Positions 34,372 through 42,741 are shown, counted from the stretch's first letter. The stretch is 64,000 bases of DNA from Christensenella tenuis (GCF_014287795.1 NZ_JACOON010000001.1:186001-250000); one strand, 5' to 3'. The notes: generated by a model from the sequence alone, not told the origin. A program made the numbers and translations.

Positions 34372-35637
34372 ATGGATGGGTCAGTTCGCATGCAAAAATT
34401 TTGGAGCAACGCAGCGCCATATCTGAAGTCTTTTTTGAAGTGGGTCATATGTTCAGCCGCAGTGGGAGCTGTGGCCGGAACTATTGGCTCTGTTTTTTGC
34501 CTTCTGATTAATCAAAGCTCGCAATTCTTCTTGGAACATAATTGGATAATCTGGCTGCTGCCAGTTGGCGGAATATTCATCGTGCTGTTATATCGATGGT
34601 GCAAAAAAAGTCATGATAATGGAACAGACACCGTAATTTTCTCTGTACGGAAAACGGACCGTATTCCCACTGTTATGGTACCGCTTATCTTTGTCAGCAC
34701 GCTGCTCACGCGTGCTTTTGGCGGCTCGGTTGGTACAGAAGGAGCGGCGATCCAGCTTGGCGGAGGGCTTGCATCCAGCCTCGGCAGGATGTTCCGTATG
34801 GATGCTAAGGAAAAGAAGATTATGATCATGTGTGGCATCAGCGCTGGGTTTGCTGCTGTGGTTGGGACGCCTGTAACGGCGATTGTACTGGCGCTGGAGC
34901 TTGTAGGGATCGGCGTTGTTTACTATTCGGCTATCCTGCCGTGCGCATTATCTTCTGTTGTAGGCTTTATGATTGCATCTGCATTTCACATTGATTTTCC
35001 ACGGTATACATTGAAAGGGATTCCTGAGCTAGGACCAATATCAATTCTGCAAGTGGCAGTTCTGGCGGCTATGTGTGGGCTTGTCAGTATACTGTTCTGC
35101 ATTGCGCTCCGGAAATCGAAACAGTTATATGAGCACGTTTTTCCTGGTAAAATTTCCCGCGTAATAGCTGGAGGCCTTCTCATTGTAGGCCTTACTTACA
35201 TGGTGGGAAACAACTTGTATAATGGAGACAGCATTGGACTGATTGGCGCAGCGGTAAACGGCAATTCCGCACCGCAGGATTTTTTATGGAAAATTGCATT
35301 TACGTCCCTTACGATCGGTGCGGGATTTAAGGGAGGAGAAATTGTCCCGACTTTTGTTGTTGGAGCGACTTTTGGCAGTTTTGCCGGGAATTTGCTGGGG
35401 CTTTCTCCATCTATGGGCGCCGCGACCGGGCTTGTCGCAGTATTCTGTGGAGCGGTGAATTGCCCGCTGACTGCGTTTGTTCTGGGGCTGGAAGTGTTCG
35501 GATCTGGGGCTGGATTGTTTTTTCTTTTGGCATGTGCGGTCAGCTATGTTTTTTCAGGATATTATGGGCTTTATCCAAGTCAAAAAATATGGTTCGATAA
35601 GGTACGGGCGGCATTTATAGGAAGAAATGCAAAATAG
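34372..35637 (+). CDS. CLC-family anion channel/antiporter, possibly fluoride type
   Basis: A 421-residue polytopic CLC protein. The gating-glutamate region reads GGSVGTEGAAIQLGGG. The usual chloride-selectivity GSGIP motif is not seen at the expected place, where NGTDTVIFSV occurs, and the late motif is GFKGGEIVPTFVVGATFG. These features look closer to CLC-F fluoride/proton antiporters than to chloride exchangers (inference from memory of the family). No fluoride riboswitch could be recognised upstream. The first ATG (34372) is used, but its ribosome site is weak and ATG 34390 is possible. Confidence 0.85.
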   Translation: MDGSVRMQKFWSNAAPYLKSFLKWVICSAAVGAVAGTIGSVFCLLINQSSQFFLEHNWIIWLLPVGGIFIVLLYRWCKKSHDNGTDTVIFSVRKTDRIPTVMVPLIFVSTLLTRAFGGSVGTEGAAIQLGGGLASSLGRMFRMDAKEKKIMIMCGISAGFAAVVGTPVTAIVLALELVGIGVVYYSAILPCALSSVVGFMIASAFHIDFPRYTLKGIPELGPISILQVAVLAAMCGLVSILFCIALRKSKQLYEHVFPGKISRVIAGGLLIVGLTYMVGNNLYNGDSIGLIGAAVNGNSAPQDFLWKIAFTSLTIGAGFKGGEIVPTFVVGATFGSFAGNLLGLSPSMGAATGLVAVFCGAVNCPLTAFVLGLEVFGSGAGLFFLLACAVSYVFSGYYGLYPSQKIWFDKVRAAFIGRNAK

Positions 35638-35683
35638 GCGCTTAAATTTTAGTTCCCTATCATGAAAGCAGCCGTCGAAGATA

Positions 35684-35809
35684 GACGTTGAGGCGGTGTG
35701 CGGCACTCGGGATATTGCCACATATTTGTACTTGCTTGCAGTAGGCGCTGAGCGAATGGGGAGCTCTAGTGAAATTGTAATAGAATATATAAAAGTACTG
35801 GCTGCCTGA
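35684..35809 (+). pseudogene. Short coding remnant or small protein of unknown family
   Basis: One plus-strand frame, from GAC at 35684 to TGA at 35807-35809, reads as a well-formed helical protein end (VCGTRDIATYLYLLAVGAER, then MGSSSEIVIEYIKVLAA). The only in-frame start candidate is a GTG at 35696 with a poorly spaced GAGG; upstream the frame is closed by a TGA, and an ATG at 35662 is in a different frame. It therefore looks like the 3' end of a decayed gene, or a 36-codon small protein. The rest of the 289-bp gap shows nothing else. Confidence 0.4.
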
Positions 35810-35926
35810 AAAAGCCCAAAGCAAATTCGGGATTTTTTGTTGTTTGAAATGCTGGTGTAAATGCTGTATAATAAATAAAATATTGTTTGTTTTAAATTCA
35901 GCACAGCATCTGAAAGGGTCGGTATC

Positions 35927-36679
35927 ATGAATTCTGTATATTATCAGTTGGAATTGGATCGTAATATTCCCGTTCCGCTTTATTATCAACTGAAACAGTT
36001 TATGATTGAAAATATTGAAAATGGGAAGCTGAAGGAAGGGGATGCCGTTCCGACAGAAGAAGAACTATGTGGAATACTCAATATCAGCAGGGCCACAATT
36101 CGCCAAGCATTCAGCGAGCTTGTAAACGAAGGGCATTTGAAACGCCAGAAAGCGAAAGGGACCTTTATTGCGAAACCTAAAGTAGAGGGGCGTTTTTTTC
36201 AGGTCATTGAAAGTTTTAATGATGAGATGAAGAAGAAAGGCTTGCAGCCTTCTTCGGTGGTGGTAGATTCGGGGATCATGCATGACAGGGAAGTCCTCGA
36301 ACAATTGAGCCTTGATGGGCGCTCGTCCTGCGTATATATCAATCGCGTAAGATACGCGAACAATGATCCAATGGTTTATGCACGTACGTATCTTCCGGCT
36401 AAACCTTTTAAAGAACTATTGAAGGTAGACCTTGGAAAGCATTCCTTATATAAAACTTTAGAGGAAAAATTTGGGGTTGTGGTACACCGGGTTTCGCGCA
36501 GATTGCAAGTGGGGCTTGCGGACGGGGAACTCTCGGAGTTGCTGGCAATACCGGAAGGATCGCCGATTTATGTGGTTTACACGCTTTCTTATACGAAGAA
36601 TGGAACACCGGTGGAATATTCGATTGCAAAATACCGGGGAGACCTAAACGAGTTTCGTATCGATCTTGAGAGAGGGTAA
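35927..36679 (+). CDS. GntR-family transcriptional regulator (HutC/UTRA type)
   Basis: A 250-residue regulator with an N-terminal winged helix (PLYYQLKQFMIENIENGKLK, EEELCGILNISRATIRQAF, LVNEGHLKRQKAKGTFI) and a C-terminal UTRA ligand-binding domain (VYINRVRYANNDPMVYARTY, VHRVSRRLQVG, GTPVEYSIAKYRGDLNEFRI). UTRA regulators usually sense sugar phosphates or small metabolites. No obvious target operon is adjacent: the neighbours are a CLC protein and a convergent glycosyltransferase. The effector is unknown. Confidence 0.92.
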   Translation: MNSVYYQLELDRNIPVPLYYQLKQFMIENIENGKLKEGDAVPTEEELCGILNISRATIRQAFSELVNEGHLKRQKAKGTFIAKPKVEGRFFQVIESFNDEMKKKGLQPSSVVVDSGIMHDREVLEQLSLDGRSSCVYINRVRYANNDPMVYARTYLPAKPFKELLKVDLGKHSLYKTLEEKFGVVVHRVSRRLQVGLADGELSELLAIPEGSPIYVVYTLSYTKNGTPVEYSIAKYRGDLNEFRIDLERG

Positions 36680-36691
36680 AACAGAAATAAA

Positions 36692-36719
36692 AAAGGATGC
36701 CGGAGGGCATCCTTTTTTA
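36692..36719. terminator. Terminator between gntR-type gene and glycosyltransferase
   Basis: Stem GGATGCC/GGGCATCC flanked by A5 and T6 runs; probably bidirectional. Confidence 0.88.
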
Positions 36720-36726
36720 TTTATTC

Positions 36727-38034
36727 TTACGAACGTTCAAAATCTTCAATCGATTTTGAAATATTGTGCGGGATTGGATCCCAGCCAATTTTCTTGAAAA
36801 GTGCCGCGATCGAAATCGGAATATAAGTCAGGATAAAGAAGGGAAAAGAAAAGGTGTATAGTATTTTCTTCACCGGACTCGTATCGTGGATTTCATTCCA
36901 TTCAGTAACCGTGGTAATCAACCCTACAAGGAACAACATAATATAGAAATTGAACAGCGATGAAAGAATGGCTGTAGTTGTAGTGGAAAAGACAAGATGT
37001 TGAATGTAAAAGTTGCTTCCCATCATACCGTTCAGAAGGAAACATGCGTTCACAAGAATGCTAGCAAGCGATACAAAGATCGCTGGAGCAATGGTGATAA
37101 ACATATCATAGCAGGCAAAGCGCCGCTCTAAGGCAAAACCTTTTAAAAGCCCTTTGGTATATTTGCCCAAAACCTGATAAAAACCTTTGGACCAACGCAG
37201 GCGTTGCGTCCATGACTGTTTCCACGTACAGGGCTGTTCGTCATAAATTTTCGCATCGCCGCAATAGCCAATGGTTTCACCATGGATAATACTATCTACA
37301 GAAAATTCGATATCCTCTGTAAGCAGATGGTGCTTCCACCCGTGGTTTTTCTGGATAATGTCATTGTGGATTAAAAAACCGGTGCCCGAGATTGCGCAAC
37401 TGGTTTTGAGCATCATGCGCGGATTATTGAGATATTTCGATTCCCGCAAAAACCACAAGGAGTAGCCGGCGGAAATCCAATTGGTGCCATAATTCTTTGA
37501 ATTGCGGTAGCAGGTGAGTACCCGATAGCCCTGATCGAACAGCTTATTCATTTCTGCTACGTAATTTTCATCAAGCAGATTATCGGCATCAAATACAAAA
37601 TAGCCCTCGAAAGCATTTTTCCCATAATCACGTTTGATGGCATTCAAAGCGTAGCTTAAAGCATATCCTTTCCCTACATATTTCTTGTTGTAGCGCTCAT
37701 AAACATTGGCGCCGGCTTTTTCGGCGACTCTGGCCGTATCGTCAGTACAATTATCAGCAACAACAAAAATATCGATTTTGTCCTGAGGATATTTTTGCTT
37801 TTTAATACTGCTGATAAGTTGTCCAATCACCGCGCTTTCATTACGCGCTGCAATCAGGATTGCAAAATGATGATTTTTTGCAGCTGCCGCAGGTTTTTTA
37901 GGCTTTTTAAAAAGTGCAACCACGACATAAATCACCTGATACGAGTAAAGTGCGGTGAAAAGTATAAACATTGCTAAATTGAAGTTTGTAATAAACGATA
38001 ACAAATTAAGCCCTCCTTCGCCATGTGTGGCCAT
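36727..38034 (-). CDS. Membrane glycosyltransferase, GT2 family (processive type)
   Basis: A 435-residue protein: one N-terminal membrane segment, a cytoplasmic GT2 domain with AILIAARNESAVIGQLI, FVVADNCTDDTARVAEKAG, the FVFDADNLLDENYV metal-binding DxD, and the acceptor/processivity motif QRLRWSKGFYQVLGKY, then three or four C-terminal membrane segments. The architecture resembles hyaluronan/cellulose-type synthases making a surface polysaccharide. Start is uncertain: ATG at 38034, or TTG at 38004, which has GGAGG seven bases upstream. No other polysaccharide genes are adjacent. Confidence 0.85.
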   Translation of the reverse strand: MATHGEGGLNLLSFITNFNLAMFILFTALYSYQVIYVVVALFKKPKKPAAAAKNHHFAILIAARNESAVIGQLISSIKKQKYPQDKIDIFVVADNCTDDTARVAEKAGANVYERYNKKYVGKGYALSYALNAIKRDYGKNAFEGYFVFDADNLLDENYVAEMNKLFDQGYRVLTCYRNSKNYGTNWISAGYSLWFLRESKYLNNPRMMLKTSCAISGTGFLIHNDIIQKNHGWKHHLLTEDIEFSVDSIIHGETIGYCGDAKIYDEQPCTWKQSWTQRLRWSKGFYQVLGKYTKGLLKGFALERRFACYDMFITIAPAIFVSLASILVNACFLLNGMMGSNFYIQHLVFSTTTTAILSSLFNFYIMLFLVGLITTVTEWNEIHDTSPVKKILYTFSFPFFILTYIPISIAALFKKIGWDPIPHNISKSIEDFERS

Positions 38035-38251
38035 TTTTAATGAACCGCCTTTTTCACACAAGTTCAGATTATAGCACAGTAGTATGTCAAAATCTATGCG
38101 CAAATTCTGAACATTTCATTACAATTTCACTATATTGTTTGCATATGATAGATTGATACCCTTTTTACAGAAGAGTAATGCATTATTTCATTATTTACTT
38201 GAATAAACAAAATTTCTATGCATTTCTTATCATGGAAATATAGAAAAGCAA

Positions 38252-38280
38252 TTGACTTTTGAAAGTGCGTTTGCTATAAT
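38252..38280 (+). promoter_or_regulatory. Promoter of the tRNA cluster
   Basis: TTGACT at 38252-38257 and TATAAT at 38275-38280 with a 17-bp spacer. A leader of about 50 nt precedes tRNA-Arg. The A+T-rich stretch 38104-38250 shows no gene. Confidence 0.7.
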
Positions 38281-38336
38281 TTCTAATTGTCAGCCGAGGC
38301 TGGAATATTTCAACAAGGTTGCGCCACGAGTGCTAT

Positions 38337-38413
38337 GCGCCTGTAGCTCAGTTGGATAGAGCAACGGCCTTCTAAGCCGTGTGTCAGGGGTTCGAATCCC
38401 TTCAGGCGCGCCA
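38337..38413 (+). tRNA. tRNA-Arg (anticodon TCT)
   Basis: Acceptor GCGCCTG/CAGGCGC, D-arm with AGTTGGATAGAGC, anticodon loop CTTCTAA, T-loop TTCGAAT, discriminator G and encoded CCA. The anticodon reads TCT, for AGA. Confidence 0.96.
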
Positions 38414-38433
38414 AAAAGATAAACAAGGACATG

Positions 38434-38510
38434 GTGGGTATAGCCCAGTTGGTTAGAGCGCCAGGTTGTGGCCCTGGAGGCCGTGGGTTCGAATCCCACT
38501 ACTCACCCCA
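38434..38510 (+). tRNA. tRNA-His (anticodon GTG)
   Basis: Acceptor GTGGGTA/TACTCAC with G at 38433 able to serve as the G-1 pairing with discriminator C; anticodon loop TTGTGGC; encoded CCA. Confidence 0.96.
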
Positions 38511-38533
38511 TTTTTCTTTTTATCTTTTGTCAT

Positions 38534-38608
38534 TGGGGTATCGCCAAGCGGTAAGGCACTGGATTTTGATTCCAGCATTCGTAGGTTCAAATCCTGCTAC
38601 CCCAGCCA
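38534..38608 (+). tRNA. tRNA-Gln (anticodon TTG)
   Basis: Acceptor TGGGGTA/TACCCCA, anticodon stem CTGGA/TCCAG with loop TTTTGAT, discriminator G and encoded CCA. It complements the CTG-anticodon tRNA-Gln at 3.6 kb. Confidence 0.95.
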
Positions 38609-38687
38609 AAAAAAATGTCTGCAGATTAAAAAAAGACTATACACATGTCTGCAGTTATGATATAATAACTGACGTTCCACGCAAAAT

Positions 38688-38763
38688 GACCCACTAGCTC
38701 AGGTGGTAGAGCACTTGACTTTTAATCAAGGTGTCCGGAGTTCGAGTCTCCGGTGGGTCACCA
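38688..38763 (+). tRNA. tRNA-Lys (anticodon TTT), integration site of the mobile element
   Basis: Acceptor GACCCAC/GTGGGTC, anticodon stem TTGAC.../GTCAA-type arm with loop CTTTTAA, T-arm CCGGAGTTCGAGTCTCCGG, discriminator A, encoded CCA. The gene is intact: its 3' half from the anticodon loop onward lies inside the 47-bp direct repeat repeated at 45954-46000, so the element restored the tRNA on insertion. A TATAAT at 38660-38665 suggests it can also have its own promoter. Confidence 0.96.
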
Positions 38764-38765
38764 GA
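38719..38765. repeat. Attachment site repeat attL (47 bp) inside tRNA-Lys
   Basis: The 47 bp from the anticodon loop to two bases past the CCA end are identical to 45954-46000. This is the normal footprint of a tyrosine integrase using the 3' end of a tRNA gene. Confidence 0.93.
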
Positions 38766-38803
38766 AAAAACTGCTTGAACAAAGGGTTTCAGGCAGTTTT
38801 TTT
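38765..38803 (+). terminator. Element-borne terminator after tRNA-Lys
   Basis: Stem AAACTGC...GGCAGTTT, extended by TTGAA/TTTCA, with a seven-T run. The element supplies this terminator to the tRNA; the presumed original one now lies beyond attR at 46003-46030. Confidence 0.85.
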
Positions 38804-38841
38804 GTTTTATTGAGAACCGCCTGAATCACGAAAACAACTAA

Positions 38842-38915
38842 TTTGTACAAAATCTGTACAAAATTCTTGGAAGGATGAAGCATCAGTCGCTATATTCAGC
38901 AAGGTATTGTACAAT
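38842..38915. repeat. TTGTACAA palindromes near attL, candidate integrase/excisionase arm sites
   Basis: TTTGTACAAA at 38842-38851, the related CTGTACAAA at 38855-38863, and ATTGTACAAT at 38906-38915, all within 150 bp of the left end. A matching palindrome lies about 110 bp inside the right end. Otherwise the gap 38804-39006 holds no gene. Confidence 0.45.
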
Positions 38916-39006
38916 CTGGAACAAGCGAAAGAATCTACTAAACCTCTTTTGGCGGAGAAAAAGATAGGTGCACATTGTTTAGTACCCCCGCTCTTATTCG
39001 TTCATC

Positions 39007-40263
39007 TTAACAATATAAATCGTATACACCAATAAAGACAGAAATAATTTCATCACTAGCTGCGTATTTTTGAAATGTGCAATCCCATTCATTTTTGTTT
39101 TTCTCGCGTTTCGTCCTGCACAAAGGACACGTTTTCAAATAATTTTCTACAACCGATAAAACATTGGAAAAATTTTTATTCTCTTTATTAAAAACGATTA
39201 GTGAAGTTTTGATGTCGCGCCATGTAGTATAACTAAATAATTGTTCCAGTGCTTCTTTAAATTTTTTCTCTCCATGCCAAATCTTACACTCAGCAATATA
39301 TGCCGCCTTGCTATCAAACAAGATATGTATATCCGTTTTTCCAACCTTGTTAAATGTCTCGCCCGTTACATTTGAATAATGTGTGTTCAAATGAGAAACG
39401 ACAATATCTCGCAATTCTTCTTCCTGTAATTTGATAAAAGTAGATGCTGTTTTTTCCATAGAAGTGCATGACATACTAATTATGTTGTTGATATTTTCAT
39501 AATCTTTATCAGAAATAGTGTATTCAGGCTTTGAAAATTTCTTTTCTGGTCTGGATGGTATTGTTTTACTTTTCTTTGCAAGTACAACAGGGACTGTGTT
39601 TGGCGCATTCGGGTTAAGGTTTAGAGGTAAATCTAATTTTGCGCGCAAAGCAATATAATCTCCCGCCTTTTTACGTCTTTTTTCCAGAGATTCTTTTATG
39701 GATAAATTAAGGGAAGTGTTAAATTTTTTCACATCATCGTTTATATAGTCAATATTTTTTATATACTTGTCAAATCGGCATTTAAATTGAGAGAGAATAA
39801 AGTCTTTCTGATTTTCTTTACTTTCTAATTCCTGTCTAGTGTATTCTAAAGAATATTTAATTATACCACATTTATTACTAGTGGAACTCTCGACAGAATC
39901 AACCTCAAAGCGGCTCATTATATACGTCGATGCTTGAAAATATAGCAATTTTTCATTGCCCTCGAAAGGAACAGAGAACGTCATCTTATATCCATCCATA
40001 GAAAAATATTCAGATTCATATGGATTATGATGATGAAATTTATTATATCGTTTAATAGTGGTTTCTTCCAAATTATAAGTGATATTCTCTTCATAAAGAG
40101 TAATCGGCTCAATAGTATATTTATTCCATAGAAATTTCGTCCATTCGTTGATATCAATATTTAGAATTTCTTCATTAGTGATTTTACCAATATCAGAATC
40201 AACAGTTTCTTTTATCTTCTTGAATAAGTCTGACAAACTTCCCCGTATAAAAAGTTCAGGCAT
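39007..40263 (-). CDS. PD-(D/E)XK nuclease-domain protein
   Basis: A 418-residue protein. The C-terminal part has the order of restriction-endonuclease-like nucleases: an early Glu (LQEEELRDIVVSHL, about 280-293), GKTDI (Asp311), the paired ECK (Glu325/Lys327) after a beta strand AYIAECKIW, and Gln341 in ALEQLFSY. A CPLC pair (379-382) and a later Cys may bind zinc. The N-terminal 250 residues match nothing I recognise. No methyltransferase is present, so it is not a classical restriction-modification pair. An anti-phage or interference role is inference. It is A+T-rich, like the rest of the element. Confidence 0.7.
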   Translation of the reverse strand: MPELFIRGSLSDLFKKIKETVDSDIGKITNEEILNIDINEWTKFLWNKYTIEPITLYEENITYNLEETTIKRYNKFHHHNPYESEYFSMDGYKMTFSVPFEGNEKLLYFQASTYIMSRFEVDSVESSTSNKCGIIKYSLEYTRQELESKENQKDFILSQFKCRFDKYIKNIDYINDDVKKFNTSLNLSIKESLEKRRKKAGDYIALRAKLDLPLNLNPNAPNTVPVVLAKKSKTIPSRPEKKFSKPEYTISDKDYENINNIISMSCTSMEKTASTFIKLQEEELRDIVVSHLNTHYSNVTGETFNKVGKTDIHILFDSKAAYIAECKIWHGEKKFKEALEQLFSYTTWRDIKTSLIVFNKENKNFSNVLSVVENYLKTCPLCRTKREKNKNEWDCTFQKYAASDEIISVFIGVYDLYC

Positions 40264-40483
40264 CTTTGAGTCCTCCCATAGTTTAGGTGTCTTTTATTAT
40301 ACCACTTAAACGAGTCATATGAAGGTTATCATCAAAAACGATTGTTTATGATAAAATTTTTAAGTGCTGAAAAATCACTGCTTTTTACAGCATTTTCTTT
40401 CTCAAAACATTTCTCAAAAACATGCTCCCTTTTACCTCCGTTTATGATATGATGGTTATATTAAATAAAAGGTGGTTTTCATT

Positions 40484-41047
40484 ATGATTATTGGCTATGC
40501 AAGAGTAAGCACAGAACAACAGGAATTAGCACGTCAAACAGATGCTTTGACTGCCTATGGCGTTGATGAACTATATACAGAAAAAATCACAGGCACAAAA
40601 GCAAACCGTCCCGAATTGGATAAAGTGAAGATGATAGTCCGCGCGGGCGATACCGTTGTCATTGAATCCCTTTCACGGTTAGGACGCAGCAGTAAAGACC
40701 TTTTGACATTGATTGATGAATGGGATAATAAGGGCGTTAAATTAATATCTCTAAAAGAAAATATAGATACTTCAACACCTACAGGGAAATTGCTTTTAAC
40801 AGTTCTTTCCGCTATCTGCCAGTTTGAACGCGATATAACGGTACAGCGCACACAGGAAGGGCTAAAAGCGGCACGGGCAAGGGGTAGGAAGGGCGGCAGA
40901 CCGAAAGCCGATTCTAAAGCCGTAGAACGCGCTGTACGCCTTTATGATTCACAGGTGCACAGCATTAAGGAAATCACAGAAATGACTGGCATATCGTCTG
41001 CTACGCTTTACAGAGCGATACAGGCAAGGCGGCAAACAGCAAGTTAA
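40484..41047 (+). CDS. Serine recombinase (resolvase/invertase family)
   Basis: A 187-residue small serine recombinase: catalytic Ser in MIIGYARVSTEQQ, the ESLSRLGRSSKDLLTLIDEW motif, QFERDITVQRTQEGLKAARA and a C-terminal helix-turn-helix (ITEMTGISSATLYRAIQ). The ATG at 40484 is preferred over GTG 40472, which overlaps the AAAGGTGG ribosome site. It is in addition to the tyrosine integrase, so it may resolve multimers or invert a segment; no inverted crossover sites were recognised. Confidence 0.9.
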   Translation: MIIGYARVSTEQQELARQTDALTAYGVDELYTEKITGTKANRPELDKVKMIVRAGDTVVIESLSRLGRSSKDLLTLIDEWDNKGVKLISLKENIDTSTPTGKLLLTVLSAICQFERDITVQRTQEGLKAARARGRKGGRPKADSKAVERAVRLYDSQVHSIKEITEMTGISSATLYRAIQARRQTAS

Positions 41048-41088
41048 AAAATACATCTAAAAAAATACCACACGTTATAAAAACAATG

Positions 41089-41135
41089 GCGGGGCGGCAA
41101 GTAATACATATCTCAGTGTTACTCTACCGCCCCGC
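41089..41135. terminator. Bidirectional terminator between recombinase and lipoprotein genes
   Basis: Perfect 9-bp GC-rich stem GCGGGGCGG/CCGCCCCGC, extended inside by AGTAA/TTACT. T-rich flanks are modest. It sits between converging genes. Confidence 0.7.
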
Positions 41136-41207
41136 ATATTTCATTATAACTCTCTTTGACATGAAAAATCACATTTTTCTATATCAGTAAATTTGTGAAA
41201 ATTTATG

Positions 41208-42647
41208 TCAAACCGGTGTTTCTGTATCGTCTGTTGCTGTTGCGCTGGGTGCTGGTGATTTTTCTGCCGTTGGTTCGGGGGAAAGAGATACAGATGATTC
41301 TACCGCCTCAGGTGCTTCTGTAGGTATCGGAGCATCAGTTGGTGACTGCGTATCTGCTACACTTGCAGATGGAACAGCTATATTATCAGATTGTATAGGC
41401 TCTTGTATTGACTGCTTGGATAAGGTATCGGTACCAGCGTGTAACCGCTTGCCACACAAAAAATTATTTCTGATATCATCGTCAACCGTTACTATCACTA
41501 CCTTTCCCTGTGACAGTGACGCTTCTATCATCTGGTTATTTCCTAAGTAGATGCCCATTCCGATATTTGTACAAATAAAATCTCCGCGCTGTAAATCGTT
41601 AATATTCTCGACTGTAGGATAATACTTATCCTGCGTCCATCCTAATAGATTCATAAATCCTATATTACTCCCGCTTTTCTTTAAAGCATAATAAACCAAT
41701 CCAGAAGCATCAAAAGAATCTGGGCCCTTGCCACCGTAAGAGTAAGGTTTATCTAACTGTGCTTTTGCCACATCAATAAATGCTTCAACATCAGCAATAA
41801 CAGGCGGCTCCGGCGTAGGTGTTGGTGTAGGCGTAGGTGTCTTGCTATAAACAGAAGCGCGTCCAAACCATATATCTACTATACGTGTTAAATCGTCAAA
41901 TTGCGTTGTTACTTGGAAAGTTCCATCATTGTTAATTGCACTCGATGCCTGTGCAAATCCATTATCATTAGATTTTAAAACAATTTCGACACTACCACTA
42001 TTCATGCCACTAATATATCCGTTTATTTGCGCTGTCACGGTGTATGGTGAATAAAAAGAATATCCCGTTCTCAAATCAGGATTGGTCGCCCACTCGTCAA
42101 AATTATTCTTTGATGTTAATTCCACTACGATTGAATTAACGTGGACTGTTTTGCCACTATATCCATCCACCCAATCAAACTCTTTATTGGGATAGCAGGG
42201 AAACTTCGTGCCAACCGGAACATCTGCTAAAGAAGTCCTTACCGAACCTCCTGTTCCTTGCCCTGTAACCGATACACCTGTATCTGTGCTTCCAATCCAC
42301 CAATTACCATTAGAACCAATGTATGGCGTTTGACCGTCGGCACCATCCCGACCATCTTCACCATTTGCCCCATCTTTGCCGTCTTGTCCATCCCTACCGT
42401 TTCTCCCATCCGTACCAGAAATAGATTTTGATGCTGTTGATGATGGTGAAGCGGACGGCGAAGCACTTGGCGTTGGTGAGACACTTGCCGACGGAGATAC
42501 TGTAGGCGTTATCTCATCTTGCTGTTCAGAATTTGATATAACCGTTTCTGTAGGTTCTGGTGATTGTTGCTGTCCATCTTTACCACACCCCGCAAACGTG
42601 GCAACAACCATAGACAGTACAGCCAATAGACATATTATCTTTTTCAT
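41208..42647 (-). CDS. Collagen-like lipoprotein with catalytically inactive NlpC/P60 domain
   Basis: A 479-residue predicted surface lipoprotein. Signal peptide and lipobox (VVATFAGC, Cys21), a Ser/Pro/Thr-rich stalk, a collagen-like G-x-y stretch (GTDGRNGRDGQDGKDGANGE, about 78-106) ending in GSNGNWWIGSTDTGV, a beta-rich middle region, a TPTPTPTP hinge, an NlpC/P60 domain (about 287-402) and a disordered acidic/Pro tail. The active-site Cys is Ala314 (FDASGLVYYAL instead of FDCSG), and the catalytic His position is Gly363 (NIGMGIYLG instead of SGHVAIYLG), so it should not cleave peptidoglycan. The ATG at 42647 has GGGGA eight bases upstream. It is related to the intact wall protein at 59.7-61.1 kb. 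Confidence 0.82.
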   Translation of the reverse strand: MKKIICLLAVLSMVVATFAGCGKDGQQQSPEPTETVISNSEQQDEITPTVSPSASVSPTPSASPSASPSSTASKSISGTDGRNGRDGQDGKDGANGEDGRDGADGQTPYIGSNGNWWIGSTDTGVSVTGQGTGGSVRTSLADVPVGTKFPCYPNKEFDWVDGYSGKTVHVNSIVVELTSKNNFDEWATNPDLRTGYSFYSPYTVTAQINGYISGMNSGSVEIVLKSNDNGFAQASSAINNDGTFQVTTQFDDLTRIVDIWFGRASVYSKTPTPTPTPTPEPPVIADVEAFIDVAKAQLDKPYSYGGKGPDSFDASGLVYYALKKSGSNIGFMNLLGWTQDKYYPTVENINDLQRGDFICTNIGMGIYLGNNQMIEASLSQGKVVIVTVDDDIRNNFLCGKRLHAGTDTLSKQSIQEPIQSDNIAVPSASVADTQSPTDAPIPTEAPEAVESSVSLSPEPTAEKSPAPSATATDDTETPV

Positions 42648-42723
42648 TTTCATTTCCCCTTTCACTTGCAACCCATATGTATTATTTCTATTTTATAACA
42701 ACCAAACAGCAAATTCAACAATA

Positions 42724-42741
42724 GGCGTATTTATATACGCC
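42724..42741. promoter_or_regulatory. Inverted repeat between lipoprotein and XRE genes, candidate operator
   Basis: GGCGTAT-TTAT-ATACGCC is a perfect 7-bp inverted repeat in the divergent promoter region, just upstream of a TATAAT (42748-42753) for the XRE gene. It is a plausible binding site for the XRE protein, which would then control both genes (inference). Confidence 0.45.

Noticed and set aside
38290..38499. Open minus-strand frame across tRNA-Arg and tRNA-His (MGFEPTASRATTW...)
   Set aside because: It is the well-known spurious translation of tRNA genes; both strands of the interval are fully explained by two tRNAs.
41811..41855. Short tandem repeat in the lipoprotein gene as a CRISPR or phase-variation tract
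   Set aside because: It encodes the TPTPTPTP hinge; repeat units are 6 bp without spacers. No CRISPR array is present in the window.
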